A DNA stretch of 64,000 bases from contig NW_019174010.1 in NCBI RefSeq assembly GCF_001642475.1, positions 90,354 to 154,353 on the forward strand, in the 5' to 3' direction. The notes under the pieces are model-generated. The model was not told the origin of the DNA, did no database searches, and worked only from the letters and a program-made list of their open reading frames with translations. Source of the DNA: Fonsecaea monophora. Taxonomy: Eukaryota > Ascomycota > Eurotiomycetes > Chaetothyriales > Herpotrichiellaceae. Of the stretch, positions 43,067 to 56,102 are shown one piece after another. A program made the position numbers and the translations under genes. The first letter of the stretch is position 1. Every line of letters begins with the position of its first letter.

Positions 43067-46000
43067 ATGGCGCCCATCACAAGATCCTCCGTCCACGGAA
43101 GGCAGTCCCAAGTAGGTCAATGAAGCACCTTCCGCAGGTACATTTTACTAAACCCAGATGTGTAGCTGGACAACCACCAGACGTTCGAAGAGTCCCACGT
43201 ACCTGACGACGACCAAGAGATGGATGACCAGGACGAAGAAGAGTCGGTTAACGAAGGTGCGACGATCCAAAATCAATTTCATCTCACTTCACACAACATC
43301 ATGGACTCTACTTCTTCCGAGACGCAGTTAGGAACCCAGACACTGATCGACACTTTAGACGCCCCGTCACCCTTCAGATCTTCTGCACAGGAAATGCTCC
43401 GTCCTCTTCAAGATACGGCCGACCGCGTGAGCAGGCAAGTCGAGGAGTTTGCGAAAGCTCTAGATAGGTTTGTGTCCGCTCGGGAGTCCACGGATAACTC
43501 CCTGTGGGAAGATGCCTTGGTACTCTTGGAACGTTACAGCAAGATTGCGGACATTCGCAAATCGAAGACGCCTGCGGAGGAGTCGGTGGGACAATTGGAA
43601 AAGATACAACTCGAGTCAGACTTGTGGATTTTGGTTAGGAACCTGCTATACTGCAATTCTCCCTCCTCTCTCAATGACGCACAAATTGCCCAAGAATCGA
43701 GGTTGGGTGGTCTACATCGCTATTCCAGCAATGTCGAACTCTGGACTGCCTTCCTAGACTCCGATGCCGTGGCACAGGAATACGAAAATATCCTGGCGTG
43801 GTTACAAGAAAGGGCTGCTGAGACATCGCCTCCCATTGAAGACTGTACGCGTAGTCTCTCTGAGAAATCGGAACGTGGAGAGGGTATCTGGAGCGCTGGA
43901 CCTATCTTCACACAAACTGCCATCAAGCAACAGAAACGAACTAGGGTATGGTCGATACCATTGGAGCCGACAAATCCTGGGTTGAACCGAATTCACGTCC
44001 GCAAAACCGACCAGAAACCACTCGTGGCCCAGCTGGATCCCGATGCTCCCACCAGGGAGTCGGCTGTGCTCCAAGAACAGGATGAATTCCACGACCAAGC
44101 AGCCTGGCAAACTTACTGGGAAATGCTGCGCAGAGGGTATACCAACGACCAAATTCAATCTTGGTTCGCTGAACGAAAAGAAGTCTGGAGATATGTAACC
44201 CTTTGCGGATGTGGCCCACGCTCAGAACAAATGCTCAACTCACCCTGGTTGCGTATCTTGAACTTTGCCGCAAATTCCGAATGGCTAGAGCGTTGTGAAG
44301 CTCTAGCCCAAAACCCTGTCATCCAAGATCGGTTCCAGAAGGCCACTTATGGTATACTCTGTGGTGATATTGGGGCTTCGAGATCTGCAAGCAGGTCGAT
44401 CGATGACAATCTGTTCTCCATTTTCAATTCCCTCCTGATTCGAAGATATCGGAACTATCTTCAAGCCTACCGAAAGAGACTCGCAGACACGGCTGTCATT
44501 GAGTACCGACCTTTACCACCATCGACCGCCGAGATTCAGCAGTATGTCGCCCTTGCTCAGTCAAACCCAACGACCAGGGACGAATCTTACCAGCCACACA
44601 AGCTGATGGAGCTGACCATTGTGTCCAAGAGCTTCAATGACTTCTTTGTCAATATGGGCAGGGCTGCTGCTGGTGTCGCGCATACCATGAGCCAAGGTGC
44701 GCATCTCATGAGCAGAAGCCAGCATGAGGGGACGGAGGCTGCAATGCTGAATGCTCAGGACCAGGACAGTATTCGTATGGTGGCACATCTGCAGCTGTTG
44801 TTACGACCCTTGGGCTTGTTGCAATCTTCATACGCCGAACACGAATACGAACTTGAAAACAACATCGCGGCATATATCGGATTGTTAGAAACTTGGGGCA
44901 AGTGGCTTCTGATTCCTCTTTATGCGTCCAAGCTGTCGAAGAAGAGATGCCATCATGTTCTCGGAGCCATCCTGGTCAATGTCACGGATCGCCGGGAAAG
45001 AGATCTACAAGTCAAGCTGATGAAGCAATACAACATCAATGTCTCAGAAGTCATCTATGGGTTATTTACTCTCGCCAATTACTCTGATCTCCAGACCCTC
45101 CGAAAATACGAACCTGGTCCAATATCCGCCAGAATCACGGTCTTGGGTGGTACAGGCAAATTGGCCCAGCACAAGGTTCGGCCTGACTTGATGGCAGGCG
45201 AGGTCACGGAGAGAGACGAGAAAGCCGTTCGAAGCGCCGAGTGGGTTCGATACGTCAATGCTGAAAACTGGGCCGCGGCTACCTGGGCTGTCACATCACT
45301 TTACAAAATCTTCTTGATCGAAGGAAGATTTGTCGCCCTCCGTCAGCTGCTAGATCGAGTGCGGCTGTCGGATATGTCACTTGCAGCCTTGGGGATGAAT
45401 CTGTATTTTGGCGACGTGGATCCGCCGATAGGCAATGTTGAAAGCGAGGCGGAGGAAGTGGACGACGAGCGCGTGACTCCCATGAGCAGCCCTACCAGGA
45501 AGAGAAAAGCCGCTCACTCAGATCATCCTTTGACGACGACTGGGACCGATCGACAGACTCTGGCGTCGAAATCATTGACATGGAAACAGCTGGAAGAACT
45601 GGCCGCTGCCATTGACGCTTTGGACATTTTTCAGGAACTCGCAGATGTCCTTGAACAGTGAGTAGCCATATCTCGGAGATTCCCTTGACCAGAACTGACA
45701 AGAACGATACAGGCATCGAACAAATCCAACAGCAGCACGAAATTACAAACGCGAACTGAAACGTGCTCTGGAGGAGCTCCGACAGGCCATGCTGCCACTT
45801 TTGGACAATGATTTTCTTTGCCAAGCTGAAGATGTCATGGATGCTGTGATTCTGAACGATATCCGCAATCACTACATTCCCGAATGTGTTCTTGCCTACA
45901 ACAGCGCATTGTGGTTTGCAGGCCACTTCTCTTCCCGTGCATGGCTTGTTGAGTGCATGACGCTAGCCCAGGTAGTTGCAGAAACTCCCATGCTTACCAA

Positions 46001-46217
46001 TGCCTTTGTGACGAGTGGAAGAATGAAGGAACTTGTCCGTGCCTTTGCGGTTGATAGCCAAGCTCTTCTACAAGCAACTGAGCAAGGGGCTGCTGGTGGT
46101 TCAGGCGCAAGTGCCAGTCGGACCAAGAAGATCAAGACGGATAAAGGAAATGCGGAGATTTGGAAGGTGTCGTGGAAGGAACAGACGGGACCCCTGGATT
46201 TGGAGGCGGTGGACTGA
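43067..46217 (+). CDS. NUP84: Nucleoporin Nup84/Nup107
   Basis: Scaffold subunit of the Y-shaped (Nup84/Nup107-160) complex of the nuclear pore. Exons 43067-43111, 43166-45657 and 45713-46217 (introns 54 and 55 nt) give 1013 aa. The N-terminus is acidic (VPDDDQEMDDQDEEES); the rest is alpha-helical solenoid. Family-like segments: TYWEMLRRGYTNDQIQSWFAE (about residue 310), KSFNDFFVNMGRAAAGVAHTM, LRPLGLLQSSYAEHEYELENN, and C-terminal QAEDVMDAVILNDIRNHYIPE. The second junction (GAACA|GTGAGT ... GATACAG|GCATCG) is required: without it the frame stops at LADVLEQ before the C-terminal third of the solenoid. Disordered KRKAAHSD linker near residue 780. Length is close to human Nup107 (925 aa). Confidence 0.87.
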
Positions 46218-47877
46218 GCACAATACAATGTGAGCGTCCTCTGTACCATTAGCTGGCGGATGCAGAAAACGATGGCGAAAGAAATCAAGGTGCATGATTG
46301 GATCACCAAGAGCTTGGTTATGAAGCACACCGGGATAGCTCCTGTGGAAGCATCTGTTTGCAAGAAGGTACCTGGAGCCTACGAGCTCACTTGTTCATTG
46401 TCATCTCCATTCTTCTGGTAAGCCAATGTAAAGTATGGGGTGGATGAGGCCTTTTCTCCAAGCATTCCGCGGTTTCAGTACCAGTGAGATGAGCGTAGCG
46501 AGAACCTCGTGTGCTGTCAAACATGCTCGGCATCAATAATACGGAGTAACAATGGCAAAGACGGCGGGCCAGGGTCGTGGTTTGGGACGAGGCTGAAGCG
46601 AAATTATGTAGAGATTCCTTTGCCCCTTGTCGAGTCTCCCCCTTGACGCTAACGCTGACGGCGCTCACATGGATCAGCGTATCTATGAGCGTCGAGTGCC
46701 GAGTATCACCTCGCACGAGCAGTGACTCACGACGCCGTGATACGCGTAGAGCGAGGACGAGGACGAGGGCGGGGGCTGGGGACTGCGGCTGGGGGATAGA
46801 AGGAGGAGAGGAATAAAACCTGGGTCTCTAAATCCAGGAGTAGGACGCCGGTAGTAGAATATCAAATCCCACAAAGGAGACAATTACCTCGATCTGGGGA
46901 TTTGGTGATTGAGATCGGAGGTGATGAATTCTGTCCGTCTGTTGTCGTCGATATCATCATTACCCTCGTCCTCGCCTCGATCAATATCTCCTCGCCCTTT
47001 TCATCCTGTTTCCCTGGCCCTCTGTGTGTCTGTCTGTCTATCTGTCTGTCTGGTCCAAAATCTAGCCGGGCCTTAGCAAGAGCGGCCACACGCCTTGTCT
47101 TGGATCAATGGGATCATTATCAATGGCAGGGCCCGAATCTTGGGTGGATGGAACATGGATGTATATGGAAAGACCGTGCGAACCTGTACGTTACGTATTA
47201 CGTTACGTGCGGTACGAGTACATATGTAGATCACAGAGCACAGATCGCGGATCGAGCGAGAGTGCGCGAGGATGAAAATGGTCAATTTAAATGGTGCTGG
47301 CTTGACAGCCGGGTCAATCAACCAGGACAGACATGATGTGGGTTTGTGTATATCTCTCTCGCCAAATGCCCTTTCATCCCCTGAAAGTCTGGAATGCTGG
47401 CGCTGAAATTGGGAGTTGTCAATGACCCGATCCAGCGAAACCCCCATCCCATGTCTGGCGACGCGCGGAGCAGATTGACAAGAGTGAGTGCTGCGAGTAT
47501 GAGAGTGTTGAGTCAAGGACAGGGCGGAGGGCGGATGGTGCGGAGAAAAGCAACGAGCTCGTGTCTCTGGTTAGTAAGATTTCATCACTGCGGTGGTGAC
47601 TATCCTCTTTGTAGTACGAGTAAAATGATTAGACGAAACGTACACCTACACGATCAAATATAAAATCCTCAAGAGACTGGCCATGCTAGATTCAAACTCC
47701 TTCAGAGGGCAGTGCGACTTTGTTCCTGGGCGTCTTACTTGTACTCCACGCAGTGCAGCCCGTCGATTCTGACATCCACCCCAATCGAACTATACTGCAC
47801 AGCCTTGTCATCTGCGCAATCTACCCGATAATCAATCACCACCGACCCGCTTCCTCTCCAGACATCTCGTCGGCACA
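46218..47877. other. Intergenic: NUP84 3' flank and HD-protein promoter
   Basis: 1.7 kb with no supported gene. Contains a (TCTG)n microsatellite (47029-47053) and a duplicated ACGTTACGT word at about 47189-47210. A GAGCGAGGACGAGGACGAGG tract lies near 46751. Confidence 0.4.
47029..47053. repeat. (TCTG)n microsatellite
   Basis: Short TCTG tetranucleotide run with one TCTA interruption. Confidence 0.8.
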
Positions 47878-48630
47878 ATGTCAGACAGTGTCAAGATCTA
47901 TGGGCTCACAGCCCTTCCAGCCGATCAATCCCAAGATAGACCTAGAACAACTAGCCTCGAGGCCATGACCATTTCATCGCTTCAACCTCCAAACTCACCG
48001 CTGGCCGCGCGTGTCGACGGCTATGTCAAATCCAAGCTTGATGCTGACACCTACCGCCACAGTTTGCGCGTGTACTGCTACGGCTGCGCCATAGCGAGGC
48101 AGTGCTTTCCCGAGTTTGATCTCACGCCAGGCTCCAAACTCGAGGAAACTTGGTTCTTGACCGCCATGCTCCACGACATCGGTACCTGCGACGAGTTCCT
48201 GACGAGCACTCGTCTCAGCTATGAGTTCTTTGCCGGTGTCCATGCCTTTGATCTCCTGCAGAATCCAAAGGTATCGGGCGGCGAGGGAGTCGCCCCTCGA
48301 GATCAGACCGAAAGTGTCGTCGAGGCCATCATTAGACACCAAGATGTGCAGGACAAAGGAAACGTGACTCTAGTCACCAGACTGATCCACTGGGGAACGC
48401 TGTTGGACAACATTGGCGCTGGAAAGGAGTTGGTCCACCCAGAGACCATCGAGAACGTCGTCCGAGAGCACCCTCGCCCAGGATGGGCTGGTTGCTTTAA
48501 AAGAACCGTTGAGAAAGAGAAGAAGTTCAAACCCTATGCTATGGTCAGCCGAATTGAAGGGTTTGAAGAGCTCATTGCTCAAAATGGAGCCCCGGGAGGA
48601 CTGATGGCCAAGTATGATGCCGCAAAATAA
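47878..48630 (+). CDS. HD-domain protein, cyanamide hydratase (Ddi2/urea hydro-lyase) type
   Basis: 250 aa, single exon; ATG 47878 has context CACA-ATG-TC. Members hydrate cyanamide to urea or are related metal-dependent HD hydrolases. Metal-binding HD features: RHSLRVYCYG (first His), LTAMLHDIGTCDEF (His-Asp pair, near residue 98), AIIRHQD (His), and LIHWGTLLDNIGAG with the distal Asp. The order H...HD...H...D is intact. Residues 1-40 are variable and Ser/Thr rich. Length fits the family (about 225-260 aa). No transporter or regulator neighbour hints at the substrate; other HD phosphohydrolases are possible, but the overall layout (HSLRV, MLHDIGT, HWGTLLDN) is closest to the cyanamide hydratase group. 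Confidence 0.82.
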   Translation: MSDSVKIYGLTALPADQSQDRPRTTSLEAMTISSLQPPNSPLAARVDGYVKSKLDADTYRHSLRVYCYGCAIARQCFPEFDLTPGSKLEETWFLTAMLHDIGTCDEFLTSTRLSYEFFAGVHAFDLLQNPKVSGGEGVAPRDQTESVVEAIIRHQDVQDKGNVTLVTRLIHWGTLLDNIGAGKELVHPETIENVVREHPRPGWAGCFKRTVEKEKKFKPYAMVSRIEGFEELIAQNGAPGGLMAKYDAAK

Positions 48631-50802
48631 TCTGTAACTATGACTATGCGAATTAGTCTTGATGAGTCCATTTCAGATTATGGGCGGTTTGAAAACATTT
48701 TCCTATTTCATGCTTCTGGCGAAACGTGGAAGCTCATGATGCGCAAACCAGGACAGAATAACGCCTGACCAGCCATCCCACTGGTAGAGCCCATCAATGG
48801 CACCGAGCCAATCACTGCACAACGTGTGTCGGACCGTAAAGCCAGCGAGACGATCATGATATCCATGACGTCCATTCCGGGTGGTTGCCTCACTTTAAGG
48901 AATTTTACCATATGGATTGAGTTCGTTCGCTTTAGCCTTCAAGCTTGTAAATGGGAGGAAGAAGATCCAGTCTTGTTGTGTATCTCATGTTGCCATTATT
49001 GCCGAGCTGGAAAACACCTTTGTGGTCGTGGGAGGCCAAGCATAGTAGTTCCATCAAGAGCCCTCTTGCCAATACTTTTATAATTTCGGGACAACGAGTG
49101 GCTTCTTTCATAAAAGCCACGTGTGAGGCTGTGGCAGAAAGAATGGACCGCCGAGCAGAAGAGACGAGGAGAAGGATCTCAACCGGTAGTAGTCGATGGT
49201 ATTTGACATGCGTGTCGGGTTGATCATGTTTCAAGAAATATTAGATGGCAGAAACTCGCCACTGCAATCAGCCACTCTCTTGCTACAAGTATGCGTATCC
49301 GTCGGTCAAAGCAGCTCGATATGTTTACGTCCTGACCCTGTGCAGCCTGGACAGGGACTGTATATCGGAATTGCGTGAGAAGTGGAGTGTCGGAGGCGAA
49401 CCAATTTGATGGAAGATGATAGGGAGATCAGATAAGGAGCGCTTCCAAGGCAGCCAGGCGTAGCTTGTAGGCTTTCGTTCCACAACAATAACATGCCGAG
49501 CTGTGAGAGACCAGGGGGGCTGCCTGATGGAGAAGTCTTAGCAAAGTGGCAGTGCAAAGCCCTGACCACCCAATTCCCAGATGCGATTGGAGAATATCCT
49601 TCCTACCTGCAGTAGAGGGCGCGAGACGGAGGCAACGGGGACAGAGGTGAGGGTTTTTTTCATTCCAGGTCCGGAGCATGTCAGACGTATTTACCGCCGA
49701 AGACAAGACGGGCAACTGTTGTGGTAGTCGAGAAGAAGGCTATCACAATGAGAAGATAGAGCATCAGAGGTAGAATTCTTCGATATTTGTTTGCGTCCCC
49801 ATACCTAGTATGTAATCAGGTACCCGAGTGAGCGTGGTCGGCCACTGAATCTCCGACTGAATCTGAGCTGGAGGAAGCTTGGCGCTTTCCAGCGATGCCC
49901 AGGGTAGGTACTTCGGGGGCTTGGAGGGAGGGTGCCCGCTGGTGCCCGCATTTTAGAGGCTTAGTTAGTGGTGTTTAGGGACCACTGGGGACCTGGTTTG
50001 GGTGGCCAAGCTCCGGTCTGGGGCCTGGACTGTTTTTTAAGATTCCATTAGGTATCGTAGAGCAACTGCGTGCATGCATGATGATCCTGGACCGCCCTGA
50101 CCGTTTGTTCACAACATCACGTATTTTCCCAACTTTTCTGAGATGGGCTTTGCTGTGTCTTGACACCGAGCAAATGGCCTTGCAGTTTGCCTCGTTCTCT
50201 ACTTTCTTTTGTACATACTCCTCTTCTTAACCCTTGCCCGCCTTCTTCCCTCATTATTGTTCCCTTTTCTTTGATGGACTTTCCTGTTTGATCGTGAGGC
50301 TGACTCCCGACCAACCGACCCCTTGTTGATCCCCTTCACTGTCACACTGTACATTATCCTGTCGACGATTCAGCCTTTCCATAGTAACCGCTATTCCCCA
50401 GCCGGCACGGAAGCAACGAAACGTCTTGCTATAGACAGATCGGATTGGAGTATTGGTGTCGCATTGGGACTGGAGACTCCTGTGGTGTGGGCGTGACTTT
50501 TGTTAATTCACTGCGATCTGTATGTGTGTTGTCCTTGCCACTTCACGCTCGACTCTCTCACCACCCACCAGTGAAACTATTCTGACCGCTTGGCTACACC
50601 AGTTCATCTTCAAATAATTCAACAGTTCACATAATACCGTCATCTATTTCTTCTGCGCCGGACTATTTCGCCAGTACAACTTGGCGCCGTTTCTTGAATG
50701 GTCCGCTTTGGAAAGTCGCGCCTCCTGCACAGACACTGAGGAGTCGGGGACATCGCGAGCAACGTCCTCCTCCAAAGTGGCTCTTATACCTCAAGTCCGA
50801 GC
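48631..50802. other. Intergenic: HD-protein 3' flank and long PMC1 upstream region
   Basis: 2.2 kb. The 700 bases before PMC1 are pyrimidine rich and likely promoter plus long leader. Repeated GGTGCCCGC words near 49931-49950. No supported gene; a minus frame at 49428-49715 lacks any family resemblance. Confidence 0.4.
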
Positions 50803-53800
50803 ATGTCTTCACCCTCCGATGGGCAAGCCCCAGAATCACCGAAAGGCACACAACAGAGACCTCGGGCTCCTACAATTAGTATAGACGATACCGCTGTCAA
50901 CTCCCCTCCTTCCCCCGAAGAACCTCCCAGTGCAGTGTCCGACAAGCCTGGGCCTTTACCACGAATACAAACATCTGGACTGGAATCCGAGCCTACCCTC
51001 TCCTCCCCACTTTCAGTGTCGCCAACTGATGTTCGACCGTCCTCGGACACTCGCGAGTCGCGTCCCACCTCTCCTCATAATGTTTCCTCTCCCAGAGCCC
51101 AGTTTCTCGATGGAGCTGCCCACAACTTCCTTGCTGTCCCCGGCTCAAGAGCAAGGGCTACATCGATGGAGTCTCAAAACTCGGCTTCCACGTCCGAATT
51201 CGGAGGGGAAACACAGATCGCTTCAACTATTTCCGGAACGGATGATTTACGCAAGAATTCGTTGGCCAACAACGACGATATCATGAACGATGCAGAGGCG
51301 CTGAGGCCAGATCCTGGAACGGAGGCGGATTTTGAGGTTGAAGACAACAAGTTTGCATTTAGCCCTGGACAACTGAACAAGATGATCAACCCCAAAAATT
51401 TGGCCGCCTTTCATGCTCTCGGTGGCTTACGAGGTCTAGAGAAGGGCCTGCGTACTGACCGTCACAGCGGTCTAAGTGTGGATGAAGTTGGTTTGAGTGG
51501 CACCGTCGACTTTCAAGAGGCTGTTCAAGCAGGCGCTGAGGCTGAACAACACTACGGCACTGTGAAGAGGACGGCCACTTCCAACTCGCTAACGGCACCC
51601 GCAAAGATTTCCGAAAACTCGTTCGCGGATCGAAAACGCATTTTCAAGGACAATCGCCTGCCCGAAAAGAAAGCCAAAACCTTCTGGCAGCTCGCATGGA
51701 TTGCCTACAATGACAAGGTGCTCATTTTACTGTCTGTTGCCGCCGTTATCTCGCTCGCACTAGGGATCTACCAGACTGTCAGACCTGCGCCCTCAGAAGA
51801 GCATGAAGCTCGAGTCGAATGGGTCGAAGGCGTGGCCATCATGGTTGCAATTTTTGTTGTAACTTTCGTGGGTGCGTTGAATGACTATCAAAAGGAGCGC
51901 CAATTCATCAAATTGAATCGTAAGAAGGAAGAACGCTTTGTGAAGGTCATTCGGTCTGGAAAGTCCCAGGAAATCTCGGTCTACGATGTCTTGGTCGGGG
52001 ATGTTATGCACCTGGAGCCGGGTGATCTGATACCCGTGGATGGTGTCTTCATTGAGGGTCATAATGTGCGATGTGACGAATCTTCAGCGACCGGAGAATC
52101 TGACATTATCCGCAAAACCCCAGGTGACGAGGTCTTTCACGCCATTGAAACTCATCAGAACTTGAAAAAGATGGACCCGTTCATCCTGTCCGGCGGCAAA
52201 GTCTCTGAGGGTGTGGGCACATTTCTTGTGACTGCAACCGGTGTCAATTCGAGTTATGGAAAGACCTTGATGTCGTTACAAGACGAGACTCAGACCACCC
52301 CCCTCCAGGTAAAACTGAATGTTCTCGCCGAGTACATTGCGAAACTAGGATTGGCTGCTGGTCTTTTACTCTTCTTGGTGCTTTTCATCAAATTCCTCGC
52401 GGAGCTCAAGAATATTGATGGCGGTGCTCAGGGCAAGGGTCAACGTTTCCTCCAAATCTTCATCGTCGCCGTCACCATCATTGTGGTGGCAGTCCCAGAA
52501 GGCTTGCCCTTGGCTGTTACGCTGGCCCTTGCGTTTGCGACGACGAGGATGCTCAAGGACAACAATCTGGTACGACTCCTGCGAGCATGTGAGACTATGG
52601 GCAATGCTACCACTGTGTGCTCTGATAAAACGGGAACACTGACGCAAAATAAAATGACGGTTGTCGCGGGTACGTTGTCTACAGCTTCTAGATTCGGCGA
52701 CAAACAACAACCCATTGAATCTACAGCTACTGGTGATGCGAAGGTTCCAGGTCCTACCGTGGCACCCAATGACGTTTCCTCGGCCGAGTTCTTTGCTACA
52801 CTTTCTGAAGATACTAAGTCACTCCTCAAGGATTCGGTTATCCTCAACACGACAGCATTTGAGGGTGAAGAAGAAGGAAAGAAGGTGTTTATCGGATCCA
52901 AGACTGAAACAGCTCTGATCCAATTCGTCGTCGATCACCTTCCCATTCAGTCCATTGGTGAAGAACGAGCGAATGCAGAAATCGTCCAGATGGTTCCGTT
53001 CGATTCTGGTCGCAAATGTATGGCTGTGGTCATCAAACTCCCTAACGGCAAATATCGCATGATGGTGAAGGGAGCATCTGAAATCCTTATTTCTAAGTGT
53101 ACCAGGATCGTCAGCGATCCCACAAAGGCACTGGTGGATGCACCAATGACTCTAGACCAGATGGAGGCATTGAACGGCATTGTCAGCAACTATGCGTCGC
53201 GGTCTCTGCGTACTATTGCTCTGCTCTACCGAGATTTCAATGAATGGCCGCCGCGAGGTGCTGCTTCTGCGGACGACAAGAAACAAGCCGACTTCGATAA
53301 AGTCTTCAAAGACATGGTCTTCCTCGGGGTTGTTGGTATCCAAGATCCCCTTCGCCCAGGCGTTGAGAAGGCCGTCCGCGATTGTCAAGTTGCCGGTGTA
53401 TTTGTGCGCATGGTAACAGGTGACAACATTATGACCGCCAAAGCGATTGCAACTGAATGTGGTATTTTCACACCGGGTGGGATTGCTATGGAAGGACCTG
53501 TGTTCCGGAAACTGAGCTCAAAGCAGCTGACACAGGTGATTCCACGTTTGCAAGTACTTGCCAGATCAAGCCCCGACGACAAGAAGCTTCTCGTTGGACA
53601 TCTGAAGAAGCTCGGAGAGACTGTGGCCGTCACTGGTGATGGTACCAATGATGCTCCCGCGCTCAAAGCTGCAGATGTTGGTTTCTCCATGGGCATCGCA
53701 GGCACAGAAGTCGCGAAGGAAGCGTCGGCTATCATCCTGATGGACGATAACTTTGCATCGATTGTAAAAGCCATCTCTTGGGGCAGGACCGTCAACGACG

Positions 53801-55205
53801 CTGTCAAGAAGTTCCTTCAGGTAAAACCCTTCAGTCATGCTGGAAGACTAACGATAGGCTGACATCGACCCAGTTCCAAATCACAGTCAACATCACCGCA
53901 GTCTTCTTGACCTTCATTTCAGCCGTTGCCAACGATGACGAAAGCTCTGTGCTGACGGCTGTACAACTTCTGTGGGTCAACCTGATCATGGACACTTTCG
54001 CTGCCCTCGCCCTCGCCACGGATCCTCCGTCCCCCTCAGTCCTACAACGACGACCGGAGCCGAAATCAGCACCGTTGATCACAGTCACAATGTGGAAGAT
54101 GATCATTGGGCAGTCGATCTATCAGTTGGTCGTGACACTGGTCTTGTATTTCGCCGGGGAAAGTATCCTGTCCTATCAAACGCAACATGAAAAGGATCGC
54201 CTTCAAAGTACAATCTTCAATACGTTTGTATGGATGCAAATTTTCAATCAATACAAGTGAGTGAACTTCTGGCCATAAATTGACGTTAGTCAAACGCTGA
54301 CGATATCCAGCTCGCGACGCCTGGACAACAACTTCAATATTTTCGAGGGAGTGCTTCGCAACTACTGGTTCATGGGAATCCAGATTATCATTGTCGGAGG
54401 CCAGTGCTTGATAATGTTTGTTGGAGGACAAGCCTTTTCGATCAATCGAATCAACGGAGCCCAATGGGGCTACTCGATTGTTCTTGGTGCACTCTCTGTA
54501 CCGATGGCAGTCATCATACGATTGATCCCCGACGAGTTATTTGCGAGATTCATACCCCATTTGCCGCGGAAAAAGAAGCGGGGTCCAGATTTTGTGCTCG
54601 AAGACGACGAAAAGGTGCAATGGAACCCTGCACTGGAAGAGATTCGAGAAGAGTTACAGTTCTTGAAGAGAATCCGTGGCGGTCGCATATCGGAGCTCGC
54701 TTACAAACTACAACACCCACGAGATACATTTCTACCACGCTCACGCAGTCCGTCACGCTCACGATCAAACAGCGACTTACCGCAGACACCAGAAGGGGAA
54801 AATGTTGTATCAGATACACTAACAGGATCCCCAATCACCCCGGAAAGACTAAAACGCCGGGCAAGATCGAGTTCGAACTCGGTATTTGGGCCTGCCACGG
54901 CAATGGCTGGAATCATTGCAGGAAGCGTCGCTGGAGGTTGGTCACCGATCGAGAGGCGACCCGAAGAACAAGAAACAGTGCGTTTCACGAGAGCTCGATC
55001 TCATTCCGGTGTGGAAGGGACGAGTGGTATGGAGATCCATCCAGCAACACCGGCAGAGGATCCAGTTTTTGCCAGCTCGGCTCCAAGGGTTGGCGTCCCT
55101 CCCAGCCAAGATCCTGAACTTGCTCCGCATTTCGATCTTGCACCACCGCACAGTCCTACTGGACGACCCAAAGGCTCACATTCACGACAAGGATCTGCTG
55201 TGTGA
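50803..55205 (+). CDS. PMC1: P-type Ca2+-transporting ATPase, vacuolar PMC1/PMCA type
   Basis: Pumps Ca2+ from the cytosol into the vacuole using ATP. Exons 50803-53820, 53874-54256 and 54311-55205 (introns 53 and 54 nt) give 1431 aa. Residues 1-170 are Ser/Pro rich; then comes the PMCA N-terminal block (FSPGQLNKMINPKNLAAFHALGGL, LEKGLRTD). Motifs in order: actuator DESSATGESD; ion-site helix VPEGLPLAVTLALA; phosphorylation site CSDKTGTLTQN (Asp608); nucleotide-domain MVKGASEILI; hinge GDGTNDAPALKAADVGF; and, in exon 2, TLWVNL-type helix VQLLWVNLIMDTFAALALATD. The C-terminal 250 residues are basic and Ser/Pro rich. An N-terminal rather than C-terminal regulatory region is usual for vacuolar Pmc1. 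All catalytic motifs are intact. Yeast PMC1 is calcineurin/Crz1 controlled; I did not identify a Crz1 site here. Confidence 0.94.
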
Positions 55206-56102
55206 AGCTGAAGCTATGTCTGTTGTGATGATGGGCAGGGATGATTTGCTTCGATGGGATCTACCACCCGAGGTAGCCACTCCGTTGCAGGCAAGATGGC
55301 ATCCAACAGCAATCTATCCGCTTTGGGAAGAGCCGTGCTACGATACTCACAAGATAGGCGGCAATCCAAAGTCGTGGCTCGCTCGAAATGGATGTTGAAT
55401 TTGCGTTGCAGCCAACCCGGAGCGTCCGATGGAATCTGCGCGCTAAGGCTGAACGCAAAAAAAAAGAGGCTACACGTTTCTGCGTTCTAGCGCCAGCTGG
55501 ATCTGCCAAGGCGGCCGTAAATATGGGTGTGGAAATGGATAAGGGACTGGATCAGCGGGTCAAGGAAAATACGGGATACGAGAGTGTGGAAGAAACAAAA
55601 GGCTGGCTGGGAGCAAGAGGCACAACCTGCGAAGCACAGGAATGTTTGGCTCCTGTACAGCACATAGAACATAGCGCTTCTCACCACATGTCCCCTTATT
55701 GATAATAGGATATGATGAGGACAAGCAGTGCAACCTGATCATGGAAGACTTGAGTAAAGAGGATATTATCCTAGTACTAACACAGGCGTACCACCAACAC
55801 TCCCTATTCTCGTATGCTCGAGTAAAGGTAAAGGGGCTGATGCGGTGGAATCTTGCCCCCGAGGCTACCCCGTGAGGCTGTGAACCGAGGCAAAAACCCC
55901 CCATCCCATCCCAAGCCGCATTTCTACTGTCGGTTGTTGCCAATGGAGGCCAGGCATTGCCTTTTTTAAACTCCACATGCGCTCCCATATTATCTCATCG
56001 CACTGCTACGTCCGCATCTCGCTCTTCGCTTCGTCGTATCCGCCGGTCACGGGCGGCCCGTTTATCGCTTCGTCTTGCTGGATATCTTGTTGTTGGGGAA
56101 CA
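55206..56102. other. Intergenic: PMC1 3' flank and thioesterase promoter
   Basis: Tandem plus-strand neighbours. An A-rich tract (AAAAAAAAAGAGG) lies near 55457. No gene seen. Confidence 0.4.

Noticed and set aside
43220..46217. Two separate genes (43220-45661 and 45789-46217)
   Set aside because: A 55-nt intron joins them in frame, and both parts belong to the Nup84/Nup107 solenoid.
50803..55205. Frameshift or broken Ca2+-ATPase, since the long frame ends at about 53862
   Set aside because: Two ordinary introns (53821-53873 and 54257-54310) join three exons in frame and restore the remaining membrane helices; the gene is intact.
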